The position numbers were made by a program, and so were the translations under genes. This document shows positions 19,376 through 28,335 of a stretch of 64,000 nucleotides of DNA, in pieces (the first letter of the stretch is position 1; every line of letters begins with the position of its first letter). The notes under the pieces were generated by a model. It saw only the letters and a list, made by a program, of their open reading frames with translations. It made no database searches and was not told the origin of the DNA. The stretch comes from Chloroflexota bacterium. Lineage in GTDB: Bacteria > Chloroflexota > Anaerolineae > Aggregatilineales > Phototrophicaceae. The DNA lies in assembly GCA_016223085.1 (NCBI GenBank), contig JACRPS010000010.1, positions 62,001 to 126,000 of the forward strand, read 5' to 3'.

Positions 19376-20821
19376 TTATTCCTCTCGAACGGGTACGGCT
19401 TCGGGCTGGTTGAGGATGTAATACGAGCCACGCTTCTGGCCCATTTTCCGTAGAATGGCCTTTGTCACCAGATCGGCCAGATCGCGCCGGATGGTTTCCG
19501 GGTGCACGTCCGGGCACAGGCTTTGCAGGTCGCTGTTGGTGATGCGGGCGTTGTTTCTGGCATCATGCAGGTATGTTAGCGCCACTTCCTGGCGCGGGTT
19601 TAACTCCACGCCCTGATACAGGCTGCGAAAGGCGAAGGTGGGGGCGGCGGGTTTGGCTTCCGGCTGGATTTCCTCACCCTCGTTGTACAGCACCACGCGG
19701 AAGCTGCCAGCGCGTTCTTCAAACGACGGCGCGCGAAGCTGCTTCTGCCGCATCAGGTCAATCACGCGGTCTACGCCGTAACCCAGCCGTTCGATGAAGC
19801 CCATGTCCGACAGCACCTGCACGATCACCGGGTTGCGGGAGAACCGTTCGTCCTTGATGTTGTCAATTGTCACCGGGCCGGGCAATCCACCGGGGCTGGT
19901 GACTTCCATGCGGTTGTTAAACAGGAACAGGCGAATGCCGTCACCGGTAATCTGGTAATCGCGGTGGGCGACGGCGTTCACCACCAGTTCGCGGGCGGCT
20001 TCCAGCGGGTATTCAAACTGCTCGTCGCGCGCCATCGTCTGCCCAAGCTGGACACCTTTGCGCAGGTGGTCAATCAGAAACATCTCGGCGCGTTTGATCT
20101 GGTCGGGCAGCGTCCCCAGAATGTCCTGCCGGGTGAAGTGGTCGCTCATGGTGGAACCCGCAAAGCGGGCAGCGGTGATGTCCGCACCGCGCAGGTGGCG
20201 CTGTGGCTCCTTGCCAAACAGCAGGATACCGGCATTGGTCGGGCGCAGCGCGCCGTCATATTCAACCAGACAACCGCGTTTGAGCAGCGCCTTTTCCACG
20301 CTGATGTCGCCCATGCCGCTGAGGTTGGCGACGTACATCTTGGCTTTGTTCCAGTCAATATCGCCCAGTCCCGCCCCGCGCGCGATTTCGGTTTCAAAGC
20401 TGGTTTCGCTGCGGCGGACGATCAGCAGCCGCAGCTCGCGGGAGGGCAGCACGTCGTTGTCGGCGCTCTCGCGCCGCAGGTAGCGCCCACTGGCAGCGTA
20501 GACATGGGGCATTCCTGGCGGCACACGCGCCACGACGACCGTTTTCCCGTCCAGCGATACGGTTTCGGGCACGGGGATAATCAGCGGCGGGTCGAGCGCC
20601 AGCGCCGCCTGCAGCAGCCGGTCAACTGCGTCAGCAGGGTCGGCAACGCCTTCAACCGAACCATCAGGGTTCAGGCCAAGCAGCACCAGCCCGCCCCGGC
20701 TGTTGGCCATCGCGCCTAGGGTTGGCATCAACTGTCCAACGGTAGCCTCAGCGTTATACCAGTCCAGTTCCGCGCCGCGCCCGTTCTGAATCTGCCGGCG
20801 AATGTCGTCCGCATCGGTCAT
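19376..20821 (-). CDS. AlbA_2 (Schlafen AAA-4-like) ATP-binding transcriptional regulator
   Basis: 481-residue cytoplasmic protein of the family often annotated as RecG-like or 'putative DNA binding domain-containing'. Residues 10-130 are the AlbA_2 domain (RGAELDWYN, GAMANSRGGLVLLGL, GMPHVYAASGRYLRRES). Residues 260-370 are a GHKL-like ATPase (ARELVVNAVAHRDYQ with the N-box Asn, then NNRMEVTSPGGLPGPVT). A helix-turn-helix region (ARITNSDLQSLCPDVHPETI) and wing follow near 425-470. Known members bind DNA; targets are unknown here. Its ATG overlaps the Lon stop by four bases, so both are on one transcript, with the LysM lipoprotein next. Confidence 0.85.
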   Translation of the reverse strand: MTDADDIRRQIQNGRGAELDWYNAEATVGQLMPTLGAMANSRGGLVLLGLNPDGSVEGVADPADAVDRLLQAALALDPPLIIPVPETVSLDGKTVVVARVPPGMPHVYAASGRYLRRESADNDVLPSRELRLLIVRRSETSFETEIARGAGLGDIDWNKAKMYVANLSGMGDISVEKALLKRGCLVEYDGALRPTNAGILLFGKEPQRHLRGADITAARFAGSTMSDHFTRQDILGTLPDQIKRAEMFLIDHLRKGVQLGQTMARDEQFEYPLEAARELVVNAVAHRDYQITGDGIRLFLFNNRMEVTSPGGLPGPVTIDNIKDERFSRNPVIVQVLSDMGFIERLGYGVDRVIDLMRQKQLRAPSFEERAGSFRVVLYNEGEEIQPEAKPAAPTFAFRSLYQGVELNPRQEVALTYLHDARNNARITNSDLQSLCPDVHPETIRRDLADLVTKAILRKMGQKRGSYYILNQPEAVPVREE

Positions 20822-23277
20822 GGTTCGCTCGCTGTCTCCAGGGCTTCCTCGGTTTTGTCGTCTTCCATCTGTCGGTCGGCGTCGCGTTTGCGGCCTTCCG
20901 GCGGTGGCTCCAACAGTACCTTGTCAATCACCTGCTGCATATCATCCACAAAGTGGAACGTGAGATCGCGGAGCGCCTCGTGGGGGATGTCCACCAGGTC
21001 TTTTCTGTTGGGTATGGGCAGAATCACATTGCGGATACGCGCCCGCCGTGCCGCCAGCACCTTTTCCTTGATGCCGCCCACCGGCAGCACCTTGCCGCGC
21101 AGGGTGATTTCCCCGGTCATGGCGAAATTGCTGCGGATTTTGCGTTCGGTGAAGGCGGAGAGGATAGCCGCCGCCAGCGTGATACCGGCGGATGGCCCAT
21201 CCTTCGGCACCGCGCCTTCCGGCAGGTGGATATGCACGTCATAGTTTTCAAAATCGTCGTGTGGCAGGTCGAAGTCGGCGGCGCGGGAGCGCACGTAACT
21301 GAGCGCCGTCTGCGCCGACTCCTGCATCACCTCGCCCAGTTGGCCAGTCATGGTCAGCGTGCCTTTGCCCGCCAGAATTGCCACTTCAATCACGGCGATG
21401 TCGCCGCCATCGTAGGACCAGACCAGACCGGTCGCCAGACCAACCGTGTCTTCCTGGTGCACCAGTTGGTGGGTGTACAGCGGCGGCCCCAGCAGTTCGA
21501 TCACCTTCGCGGCGGTGATACGCTGCGGGATCGGCTTGCCTTCCGCGACCCGCCGCGCGATCTTACGGCACACGTTGGCGATTTCGCGGTTGAGATTGCG
21601 GACGCCGCCCTCATAAGTGTATTCCCGGATCAGCTCCTGCAGGGCGCGGTTGTCCAGCGTCAGTTTCACGTCCTTCAGGCCGTGCGCCTCAAGCTGGTTA
21701 GGAATCAGGAAGTGGCGGGCGATTTCCACTTTTTCTTCTTCGGTATAACCGGAGAACTCGATCACTTCCAGCCGGTCCAGTAACGCCGGTGGCAGGGGGT
21801 CAAGGTCGTTCGCGGTAGTGACAAACAGCACCTTCGACAGATCGTAAGGGACTTCGAGGTAGTGGTCGGAATAGGCGTTGTTTTGCTCCGGGTCGAGCAC
21901 TTCCAGCAGCGCCGATGCCGGGTCGCCCCGGAAGTCCATGCCCAGCTTGTCAATCTCGTCGAGAATAAAAACCGGATTGATTGTCCCAGCGCGGCGCATC
22001 GTCTGGATGATGCGCCCCGGCATCGCGCCGATGTAGGTGCGCCGGTGGCCGCGTATTTCGGCTTCGTCGCGCACGCCGCCCAAGCTGACACGCACAAACT
22101 CCCGCCCCAGCGCCCGTGCGATGCTCTTGCCCAGCGAGGTTTTGCCTACACCGGGCGGCCCGACAAAACACAGAATCGGGCTTTTCATGTGGCTGCCGGC
22201 CAGCTTCCGCACCGCGATATATTCGAGGATGCGTTCCTTCACCTTCCGCAGGCCGTAGTGATCGGCATCCAGCACGCGCTGAGCGTGTGCCACATCCAGG
22301 TTGTCCTCGCTGATTTTCGTCCAGGGCAGGCCGGTGAGCCAGTCAATATAGGTGCGGATCATGCCAACTTCCGGCGCCATCGGCGGCATCATCATCAGCC
22401 GTGATAGCTCTTTCATCGCCTTGTCGTGAATTTCCGGCGGCAGTTTGGCGTTGAAGATTTGCTCACGGACTTCGTTTGCTTCCTGCTGGAAAAAATCCTG
22501 CTCGCCCAGTTCGGTCTGGATGACCCGCATCTGCTCGCGGAGGTAAACCTCGCGCTGGCTGCGGTCCATCTCCTGCTGCACCTGGCTGTTGATTTCATCC
22601 TTCAGTTCCAGCACCTTGAGTTCCTGACCGAGCAGCGTGGCAAGCTGCTGCAGGCGTTTGTTTTCGTCTACGGTTTCCAGCAGGCGCTGGCGTTCCTCAA
22701 AGGGCAAGGTCAGCGTGGAGGCGATCAGGTCGGCCAGGATACCAGGGTTCTGGACATTCAGGGCGTAGGCCAGTACCTCATCGGAAATCGAAGGATTGAG
22801 TTCGGCAGCGCGTTTGAAGCGGTCCAGCACCGTCCGCACCGCGCCGGTCGCTTCGTCCGCTGCTGGCGGAATTTCGATCAGTGCCCTGGCTTTCACCACC
22901 GGAAACGGCACCTTTTGCGTGATTTCGACAAGCTGAACCCGCCGCCGCCCCTGAACCAGCGCGTTACGGCGGTCATCCGGCAGCCGCATCAGATGGCCGA
23001 CCGCAATCTCCGTACCGACCGGGTACAGGTCTTCCAGCGAAAGATCGGCCAGCGCCACCGGGTTACGCGGCGCGACCGCGATCAGCGTTTGTTGTTTGAG
23101 CAGGCCGTCCTGAATGGCGGACAGCACGGGGGGCGTGGGCACGTCTATTGGCGTGACAGTGTGGGGGAAAATCACCATGCCGCGTAGCAGAATCACCGGG
23201 CGCTCGAACAGACCATTTTCATCCGGTGTTGCATTCTGGACTTTGAAAAAATCGCTCGTTCTGGTCTGGTTTGCCAT
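20818..23277 (-). CDS. lon: ATP-dependent protease Lon
   Basis: Homo-oligomeric AAA+ serine protease that degrades misfolded and regulatory proteins in the cytoplasm. The 819 residues show the N-terminal substrate domain (ILLRGMVIFPHTVTPI), a coiled-coil middle, Walker A GPPGVGKTS near 374, Walker B FILDEIDKLG near 440, and the protease domain with catalytic Ser near 691 in PKDGPSAGITLA and Lys about 43 residues later in GGIKEKVLAARRA. Length and order match LonA. First gene of a leftward operon; the acidic C-terminal tail (DDKTEEALETASEP) is unconserved. Confidence 0.96.
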   Translation of the reverse strand: MANQTRTSDFFKVQNATPDENGLFERPVILLRGMVIFPHTVTPIDVPTPPVLSAIQDGLLKQQTLIAVAPRNPVALADLSLEDLYPVGTEIAVGHLMRLPDDRRNALVQGRRRVQLVEITQKVPFPVVKARALIEIPPAADEATGAVRTVLDRFKRAAELNPSISDEVLAYALNVQNPGILADLIASTLTLPFEERQRLLETVDENKRLQQLATLLGQELKVLELKDEINSQVQQEMDRSQREVYLREQMRVIQTELGEQDFFQQEANEVREQIFNAKLPPEIHDKAMKELSRLMMMPPMAPEVGMIRTYIDWLTGLPWTKISEDNLDVAHAQRVLDADHYGLRKVKERILEYIAVRKLAGSHMKSPILCFVGPPGVGKTSLGKSIARALGREFVRVSLGGVRDEAEIRGHRRTYIGAMPGRIIQTMRRAGTINPVFILDEIDKLGMDFRGDPASALLEVLDPEQNNAYSDHYLEVPYDLSKVLFVTTANDLDPLPPALLDRLEVIEFSGYTEEEKVEIARHFLIPNQLEAHGLKDVKLTLDNRALQELIREYTYEGGVRNLNREIANVCRKIARRVAEGKPIPQRITAAKVIELLGPPLYTHQLVHQEDTVGLATGLVWSYDGGDIAVIEVAILAGKGTLTMTGQLGEVMQESAQTALSYVRSRAADFDLPHDDFENYDVHIHLPEGAVPKDGPSAGITLAAAILSAFTERKIRSNFAMTGEITLRGKVLPVGGIKEKVLAARRARIRNVILPIPNRKDLVDIPHEALRDLTFHFVDDMQQVIDKVLLEPPPEGRKRDADRQMEDDKTEEALETASEP

Positions 23278-23315
23278 GTCCTAAGGTGACGCTCTCGCCC
23301 GTGTCTAGGTGGCAC

Positions 23316-23344
23316 AGTTTACCGCACATCGGGGGTGGCGTAAA
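23316..23344 (-). promoter_or_regulatory. promoter of the lon operon
   Basis: Minus-strand TTTACG (23339-23344), 17-bp spacer, TAAACT (23316-23321), about 39 bp before the lon start. Confidence 0.45.
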
Positions 23345-23420
23345 GATAGCGTCAGGCGGGCGGTGGGAACACACCGTTGGCGGAGGGTGGCTTCTGGGTT
23401 AGACTTCGCCTGTATGAAAC

Positions 23421-23447
23421 GTAGGACACGGCACGCCGTGTCCCTAC
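23421..23447. repeat. dispersed palindrome, copy 7
   Basis: 27 bp; one G of the outer left arm is missing (GTAGGACACGGCA facing GCCGTGTCCCTAC). Between the divergent lon and Ig-like genes. Confidence 0.85.
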
Positions 23448-23474
23448 AAGTGTTACGAGGATGCAAAAACGAGA

Positions 23475-24872
23475 ATGCGACTCTCAATCTGGCTGACGGG
23501 GCTGGTCGCGCTGCTGGCGTTGGGGATAGTGCTGGCCGCCGGGACGCTGCTCATCAACCCGGAACGCCCGCTCATTACCGAAGCGGCGCTGTCGCTCGAT
23601 ACCATCACCCCCAACGCCGATGGCAGCGACGATGTTACGGTTGTGTCATACGGCCTGTCGCGCAGCGCTCGTGTGTCCCTCCGGTTTGAAGATAATCAGG
23701 GGCGGCAGTTTGTGTTCCGTAACGAAGAACTGCGCGCGCCGGGAGATTATCAGGTGGAGTTTAGCGGTGTGGTGGATGGTTACACGCTGCCGGGCGAAGC
23801 CGTTCAGGGCGAGGTGCTGCGCCGCCTGCTGCCGGACGGTACGTATACCTGGCGGCTGACCGCCGAACCGATTGAAGGTGGCGAACCCGCCGAACAGTCC
23901 GGCACGCTGACGGTGAAGGACGCGGATACCACCCTGCCGGAGCTGGCGACCTTCACCGTTTCGCCGGACATCTTCACGCCGAATCAGGATGGTATCGCCG
24001 ACCGGACGCGCGTCAACGTGTATCTCACCAAGCCGTCGCAGCTAACCGCCTGGCTGGAGGGCGCGGACGGCCTGCAAATTTATCTGGCGGAGCGCACGGA
24101 AGGCCGCGAACCGGGCGAACCCGGTCGTCACGATTTTGACTACGACGGCGGTGTTGATTTGGGCGCTGACCCGCCCCCTGACGGTACGTATACGGTGGTT
24201 GCGCTGGCGGAAGATACGGAAGGCCAGCAGGTGCGGCGTACCAGCACCCTGACGATTCAGGACGGCGGCGACCCGCAGGCGGAAATCGCGCCGCAGGCGG
24301 TCGGCGTGGACGTGGTGTTTGCTCATGTGCCGTATGACGCGCGTTATTTCGGCCCGGATGCAGCGTTGGTTGTGCCGCCGGATGACCCGCAGGACCTGAA
24401 CTTCATGGCGGTCAACATCCCGCTGGGCGATTTGCTGGTGTTTAAGCTGACGGTGGACAACTACGGCGAAGTGCCGATCCGCACCAGCGGTCCGCCGCCG
24501 GGCACAGTCTACGAGCAGGAGCAGGTCGCGGCCACGCTGGGATGGATAGACGAATCGGGCGCGTGGCGTGTAGGCATTCACTGTGATACCTCCATTACGG
24601 ACTTTCCCTGGCGTTGGGCAGTCGGTTCAGAAGATGATCTCGTGGCAATCGAAGACCCGGCCAGCGGCAACACCTATTATTATCTGCCGCCAGGTAAACA
24701 GGCGGTGGTGTGGGGGGCGGTGCGCATGACCGAACTGAACAGGTCGCGCAATCCGCAAAAGTGCTGGGCCGGGCTGATACACGAGGACGTGGAAGTTAGC
24801 GTCCGCAATTCCCGCGTTGGCGCGCGTGACATCGAATTGATTGACCCGTCCGGGCAGGCAGACGGCTCTTGA
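23475..24872 (+). CDS. exported protein with two FlgD-type Ig-like domains
   Basis: 465 residues with an N-terminal hydrophobic signal or anchor (IWLTGLVALLALGIVLAAGTLL). Two Ig-like domains of the FlgD/gliding-protein kind follow: the first begins LDTITPNADGSDDVT near 37, the second FTVSPDIFTPNQDGIADRT near 158; the TPNxDG loop is a typical calcium/turn motif. Each ends with a DGTY(T)W/V edge strand. Residues ~275-455 form a further beta-rich domain I do not recognise, with two cysteines (HCDTS and KCWAG). No enzyme motif. Probably a surface structural protein, first in a rightward unit with a PhnD-like lipoprotein and two GT2 enzymes. Confidence 0.72.
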   Translation: MRLSIWLTGLVALLALGIVLAAGTLLINPERPLITEAALSLDTITPNADGSDDVTVVSYGLSRSARVSLRFEDNQGRQFVFRNEELRAPGDYQVEFSGVVDGYTLPGEAVQGEVLRRLLPDGTYTWRLTAEPIEGGEPAEQSGTLTVKDADTTLPELATFTVSPDIFTPNQDGIADRTRVNVYLTKPSQLTAWLEGADGLQIYLAERTEGREPGEPGRHDFDYDGGVDLGADPPPDGTYTVVALAEDTEGQQVRRTSTLTIQDGGDPQAEIAPQAVGVDVVFAHVPYDARYFGPDAALVVPPDDPQDLNFMAVNIPLGDLLVFKLTVDNYGEVPIRTSGPPPGTVYEQEQVAATLGWIDESGAWRVGIHCDTSITDFPWRWAVGSEDDLVAIEDPASGNTYYYLPPGKQAVVWGAVRMTELNRSRNPQKCWAGLIHEDVEVSVRNSRVGARDIELIDPSGQADGS

Positions 24873-24903
24873 TTCCGGCGGGTGACTGATCGGGGTTATA
24901 ATA

Positions 24904-24931
24904 GTAGGGACATGGTATGCCGTGTCCCTAC
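24904..24931. repeat. dispersed palindrome, copy 8
   Basis: 28 bp; left arm GTAGGGACATGGTA faces TGCCGTGTCCCTAC. The two unpaired positions would be U-G wobbles in a plus-strand transcript. Between two rightward genes. Confidence 0.8.
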
Positions 24932-24963
24932 CCGGATTTGCCTTTTCGTGATGGGATAACGCC

Positions 24964-25926
24964 GTGTACACACCCGTGTATTTCCGACTCGTGCTTCTGA
25001 TCGTCTGCCTGCTGGGGCTGGCGGCCTGCCGTGAACAGGCGGCGCAGGTCGCGCCGGTGATCGCGCCCACGCTGACCCCTACGCCGCGTTCGACGCCACT
25101 GCCCGCCGTACCGACCGCGATTCCGCCCGGCGACGAAGGCAACGCTATCCGCATGGTGATTCGCCCGCTAGGGCCGGCGGCGGACGCCCGCAGCGCCGCG
25201 TCGGATTTTGAGGCTGCCGTTCTCGAACGTTCCGGCGTGGTGATTGAGGTGGAGCTGGTGGACCGCTACGCCGAAGGGCTGGCCGCGTTGTGCGGTTCGG
25301 CAGGCGGGCAGGTGTCGATTGCCTGGCTCAACGGCCCGGCGTATATCGCGGCGCGGGCGCAGAACTGCGGCGTGCCGGCGCTGCAAGTGGAACGCGACGG
25401 CGCAACCGGCGAAGCCGGCAGTATCATCGTGAGCGCGGACAGCCGCCAGCAGGGTTTGCAGCAGCTACGGGGCAGCACCTTCTGCCGCCTGGGGAATGAC
25501 GATTTTTACTCATGGTTCGTGCCATCATTGGTGATTCGCGCCAACGGCCTTGACGCGGCCAATACGCCTCAGGAAGTGGTTGAGCAGGACGATCTGCCCG
25601 CGCTCGTCCGCGCGGTGGGCGAGGGCGATTGTGACGCCGCCGGCGCTCCCGCCAGCGCCGTTAACGAGGACGACCCGGTGAAGGTGATCGAAACGACGAT
25701 TCCGTTCCCCTATGCCGTGTTGATGATTCCAAGCGAAGTGCCGCTGGGCAAGCGGCTGGCGCTGGTGGACGCGCTGACCGAGACGGCCGCCGACCGCGGC
25801 GACGCGATTACGATGCGGCTGCTGCTAGCGCAGGACGCGCTGGTGCCCGCTTCCGTGGACGATTTCGCCGAACTGACGGACTATCTGAACAGCACCGGGC
25901 TGGACTTCGCCCAACTGGGGAATTGA
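24964..25926 (+). CDS. PhnD-like phosphate/phosphonate-type substrate-binding lipoprotein
   Basis: 320 residues. Lipoprotein signal LVLLIVCLLGLAAC and a Thr/Pro linker (APTLTPTPRSTPLP) lead into a type II periplasmic-binding fold of the PhnD/SsuA-like group: IRMVIRPLGPAADAR at the first strand, VSIAWLNGPAYIAAR, GSIIVSADSRQQGLQQLRGSTFCR, then EGDCDAAGAPASAV. Usual partners PhnC/PhnE are absent here, so it may be a solitary sensor or surface binding protein rather than a transporter component. Start is GTG at 24964. Its stop overlaps the next ATG by one base (TGATG), indicating coupling to the GT2 genes. Confidence 0.78.
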   Translation: MYTPVYFRLVLLIVCLLGLAACREQAAQVAPVIAPTLTPTPRSTPLPAVPTAIPPGDEGNAIRMVIRPLGPAADARSAASDFEAAVLERSGVVIEVELVDRYAEGLAALCGSAGGQVSIAWLNGPAYIAARAQNCGVPALQVERDGATGEAGSIIVSADSRQQGLQQLRGSTFCRLGNDDFYSWFVPSLVIRANGLDAANTPQEVVEQDDLPALVRAVGEGDCDAAGAPASAVNEDDPVKVIETTIPFPYAVLMIPSEVPLGKRLALVDALTETAADRGDAITMRLLLAQDALVPASVDDFAELTDYLNSTGLDFAQLGN

Positions 25927-26876
25927 TGCCCGAGCTGGCTGTTATCATCGTCACGTGGAACGTGCGCGATCTGGCGCTGGACGCCCTGCGCAGCCTGTAC
26001 GCCGATCTGGAGACCAGCGGCCTGTCGTATGAGGTAATCGTCGTGGACAGCGCCTCTTCCGACGGCACGCCGCAGGCGGTTGCCGCCGCTTTCCCCCAGG
26101 TCAAGCTGATTGCCAGCGCCGACAATCCGGGGTTTGGCCGCGCCAATAATCTGGCGCTACGGCAGCTTGGCTTCGGCCAGCCGGACGCCCTTGATCTGCC
26201 CAAAGCGGTTTATCTGCTGAATCCTGACACCATCACCCAGCCGGGCGCGACGCGCACGCTTTACGAGGCGCTGTTGGCGGATGACCGGGTCGGGCTGGTC
26301 GGCGCTCAACTGGCGTATGGCGACGGCAGCTTCCAGCATGGCGCGTTTGCCTTTCCGGGGCTGCGGCAGTTGTGGGTGGAGTTCTTCCCAGCACCGGGGC
26401 GTTTGATCGAAGGCCGCTTTAACGGACGGTATCCGCGCAGTTTATACACATCCGGCCAGCCGTTTTCGGTAGACTTCACGCTCGGCGCGACGATGATGCT
26501 GCGGCGCGAGGTTATCCAGCAGACCGGCCTGTTTGACGAGCAGTTTTTTATGTACTGCGAAGAAATTGACTGGGCGTGGCGCATCCACAAGGTCGGCTGG
26601 GACGTGCGCTGCGTACCCTCGGCGCGGGTGGTTCATCTGGGCGGGCAGAGCACCGGGCAGGTGCGCCCGCGCAGTCTGGTGGACCTGTGGACGAGCCGTA
26701 TCAGGCTGTTCCGCAAGCATTATCCAGTCTGGAAGTTCGCGCTGGCGCGGCTGATGATCGCGCTTGGCATGTGGTTGAAACTGCGGCAGGCGCGGCATTC
26801 TTCCCCTGATGCTGCTGAAAAGAGCGCGCTGCTCGATGCTTACCGGACGATCTATCACCTGGCGCTGCGACCATGA
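25926..26876 (+). CDS. family 2 glycosyltransferase (rhamnosyltransferase-like)
   Basis: 316 residues, GT-A fold, cytoplasmic face of the membrane. AVIIVTWNVRDLALDALRSL opens the nucleotide-sugar domain, VDSASSDGT and ASADNPGFGRANNLAL follow, YLLNPDT carries the DxD-equivalent, and FMYCEEIDWAWRIHKVGW is the catalytic-base region typical of WbbL-like enzymes. The C-terminus has amphipathic basic helices (RIRLFRKHYPVWKFALARL). It transfers a sugar to a lipid-linked or surface glycan; donor unknown. Overlaps the PhnD-like gene by one base and the next GT2 by four. Confidence 0.9.
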   Translation: MPELAVIIVTWNVRDLALDALRSLYADLETSGLSYEVIVVDSASSDGTPQAVAAAFPQVKLIASADNPGFGRANNLALRQLGFGQPDALDLPKAVYLLNPDTITQPGATRTLYEALLADDRVGLVGAQLAYGDGSFQHGAFAFPGLRQLWVEFFPAPGRLIEGRFNGRYPRSLYTSGQPFSVDFTLGATMMLRREVIQQTGLFDEQFFMYCEEIDWAWRIHKVGWDVRCVPSARVVHLGGQSTGQVRPRSLVDLWTSRIRLFRKHYPVWKFALARLMIALGMWLKLRQARHSSPDAAEKSALLDAYRTIYHLALRP

Positions 26877-27628
26877 CGACCTTAGCCGCGATCATCCTCA
26901 CTTATAACGAAGCCCGCCATATCACCGACTGCATCGAGAGCGTCCGCTTTGCCGATTTTGTGATCGTGTTTGATTCGTTCAGCACCGATGCGACGGTCAA
27001 ACTGGCGCGGGCCGCCGGCGCGGAAGTGATCCAGCGGCGGTTTGACCATTACGCCGGGCAGCGCAACGCGGCGCTGGCGGCGGTGACGGGCCGCGCCGAC
27101 TGGGTGCTGTTTGTGGATGCCGACGAGCGTGTGACGCCGGAACTGGCTGCTGAAGTGCGTGCCGTGATCGAGCGCGATGCCTGCGCCGGTTATCGCATCC
27201 CGCGTTACAACTACATCTTCGGCAGATTGACACGCGGCGCGGGCTGGTATCCCGATTATCAGACGCGGCTGCTGAAGGCCGGCGCGGCGCGGTATGACCC
27301 GGAACGCCAGGTGCATGAACTGGTGCTGCTTGACGGCGACGAGGGTACGCTATGCCAGCATTTCATCCACTATAACTACGACAAGCTGGAACAGTTCATC
27401 CGCAAGCAGCAGCGGTATACGGCCTACGACGCCCGCATCCTGTACGAGCAGGGTATCCGCCCGAAGCCACAAAATTATATTTTGCAGCCCTGGCGGCAGT
27501 TCTGGTGGCGCTTTGTCACGCTGAAAGGCTATCGGGATGGCTGGCACGGCGCGCGCCTCAGTTTGTTGATGGCGTGGTACGAGTTCCGCAAGTACGTGCT
27601 GCTGCGTGGTCTGTGGCGGAAACAATAG
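26873..27628 (+). CDS. family 2 glycosyltransferase, WaaE/KdtX type
   Basis: 251 residues. AAIILTYNEARHITDCIES, VFDSFSTDATVKLA, GQRNAAL and the DxD-containing WVLFVDADERV place it in the WaaE-like GT2 group; FHYNY-like HFIHYNYDKLEQF and a basic C-terminal region (YRDGWHGARLSLLMAWYEF) match the membrane-proximal tail of that group. Adds a hexose or heptose to a core-like acceptor; the acceptor is unknown. Starts within the last codons of the previous GT2 (ATGA). Its stop codon TAG is the first triplet of a dispersed palindrome. Confidence 0.9.
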   Translation: MTTLAAIILTYNEARHITDCIESVRFADFVIVFDSFSTDATVKLARAAGAEVIQRRFDHYAGQRNAALAAVTGRADWVLFVDADERVTPELAAEVRAVIERDACAGYRIPRYNYIFGRLTRGAGWYPDYQTRLLKAGAARYDPERQVHELVLLDGDEGTLCQHFIHYNYDKLEQFIRKQQRYTAYDARILYEQGIRPKPQNYILQPWRQFWWRFVTLKGYRDGWHGARLSLLMAWYEFRKYVLLRGLWRKQ

Positions 27629-27653
27629 GGGCATGTCACCGACATGCCCCCTA
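27626..27653. repeat. dispersed palindrome, copy 9 (CACCG-loop subtype)
   Basis: 28 bp; TAGGGGCATGT, loop CACCG, ACATGCCCCCTA. Shares the asymmetric loop with the copy at 53816. Contains the stop codon of the preceding glycosyltransferase. Confidence 0.85.
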
Positions 27654-27661
27654 CAATGGCG

Positions 27662-27689
27662 GTAGGGACACGGCATGCCGTGTCCCTAC
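27662..27689. repeat. dispersed palindrome, copy 10
   Basis: 28 bp, perfect; left arm GTAGGGACACGGCA. Eight bases from the previous copy and eight bases from the hpf stop, between converging genes. Confidence 0.9.
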
Positions 27690-27696
27690 GTAACGA

Positions 27697-28311
27697 TTAC
27701 TCCACGCGTGGCACCAGCACGCCATAGCCGCCGGAGGCACGTTTGTACAGCACGTTCACGCCGCCGGTAGCATCGTTGAAGAAAACAAAGAAGCTGTGGC
27801 CGAGCAGTTCCATCTGTTCAATCGCTTCGGCCTCGTTCATCGTCGTGACGGTGATTTCCTTGCGGCGGACAATCTCCGGTGTGGTTGCGGCCTCAACAGT
27901 TTCCGTGGTTTCAATCCCCGGCGTTTCCTCAATGTATTCCTCCACGTCCGGGATTTGTTCGGCCTGGCTCAGTTCTTCAATCGTGGCAGTAAAACGTTCA
28001 CGGCCTTTGCGCTGGCGTTTGCCCTTAAAGCGTTGAATGCGGCGGTACATGTTATCAACGGCGGAGTTGATGGCGGCGTGCATGTCACCGGGGACGCGCT
28101 CCTCGGCGCGTAAGATGGCGCCGCGCTGGTGCCGGATGGTAATCTGGGCAATCGCCACATCCTCGCCCCGGCGGCTGCGCTGCTGCGACAGGTCCACACG
28201 CACGTCGCTGATGTTGGGCAGGTAGCGGTCGAGCTTGTCGAGCTTTTTCCGGGCGTAGGTTGCAAGAGCATCAGTGATCTTGATGTTATTGCCGTGAATG
28301 GTAACGTCCAT
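27697..28311 (-). CDS. hpf: ribosome hibernation promoting factor, long form
   Basis: Binds the decoding centre of 30S subunits and dimerises 70S ribosomes into inactive 100S particles in stationary phase. 204 residues: the S30AE domain at 1-100 (VTIHGNNIKITDALATYARKK, then VDNMYRRIQRFKG), an acidic linker of about 45 residues (VEEYIEETPGIETTETVE), and the C-terminal dimerisation domain (MELLGHSFFVFFNDATGG, VLYKRASGGYGVLVP). Two ATGs lie six bases apart; AAGGAG is only one base before the first but seven before the second, so I use 28311. Confidence 0.94.
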   Translation of the reverse strand: MDVTIHGNNIKITDALATYARKKLDKLDRYLPNISDVRVDLSQQRSRRGEDVAIAQITIRHQRGAILRAEERVPGDMHAAINSAVDNMYRRIQRFKGKRQRKGRERFTATIEELSQAEQIPDVEEYIEETPGIETTETVEAATTPEIVRRKEITVTTMNEAEAIEQMELLGHSFFVFFNDATGGVNVLYKRASGGYGVLVPRVE

Positions 28312-28335
28312 GACCATGCTCCTTGTGTAAATAGG

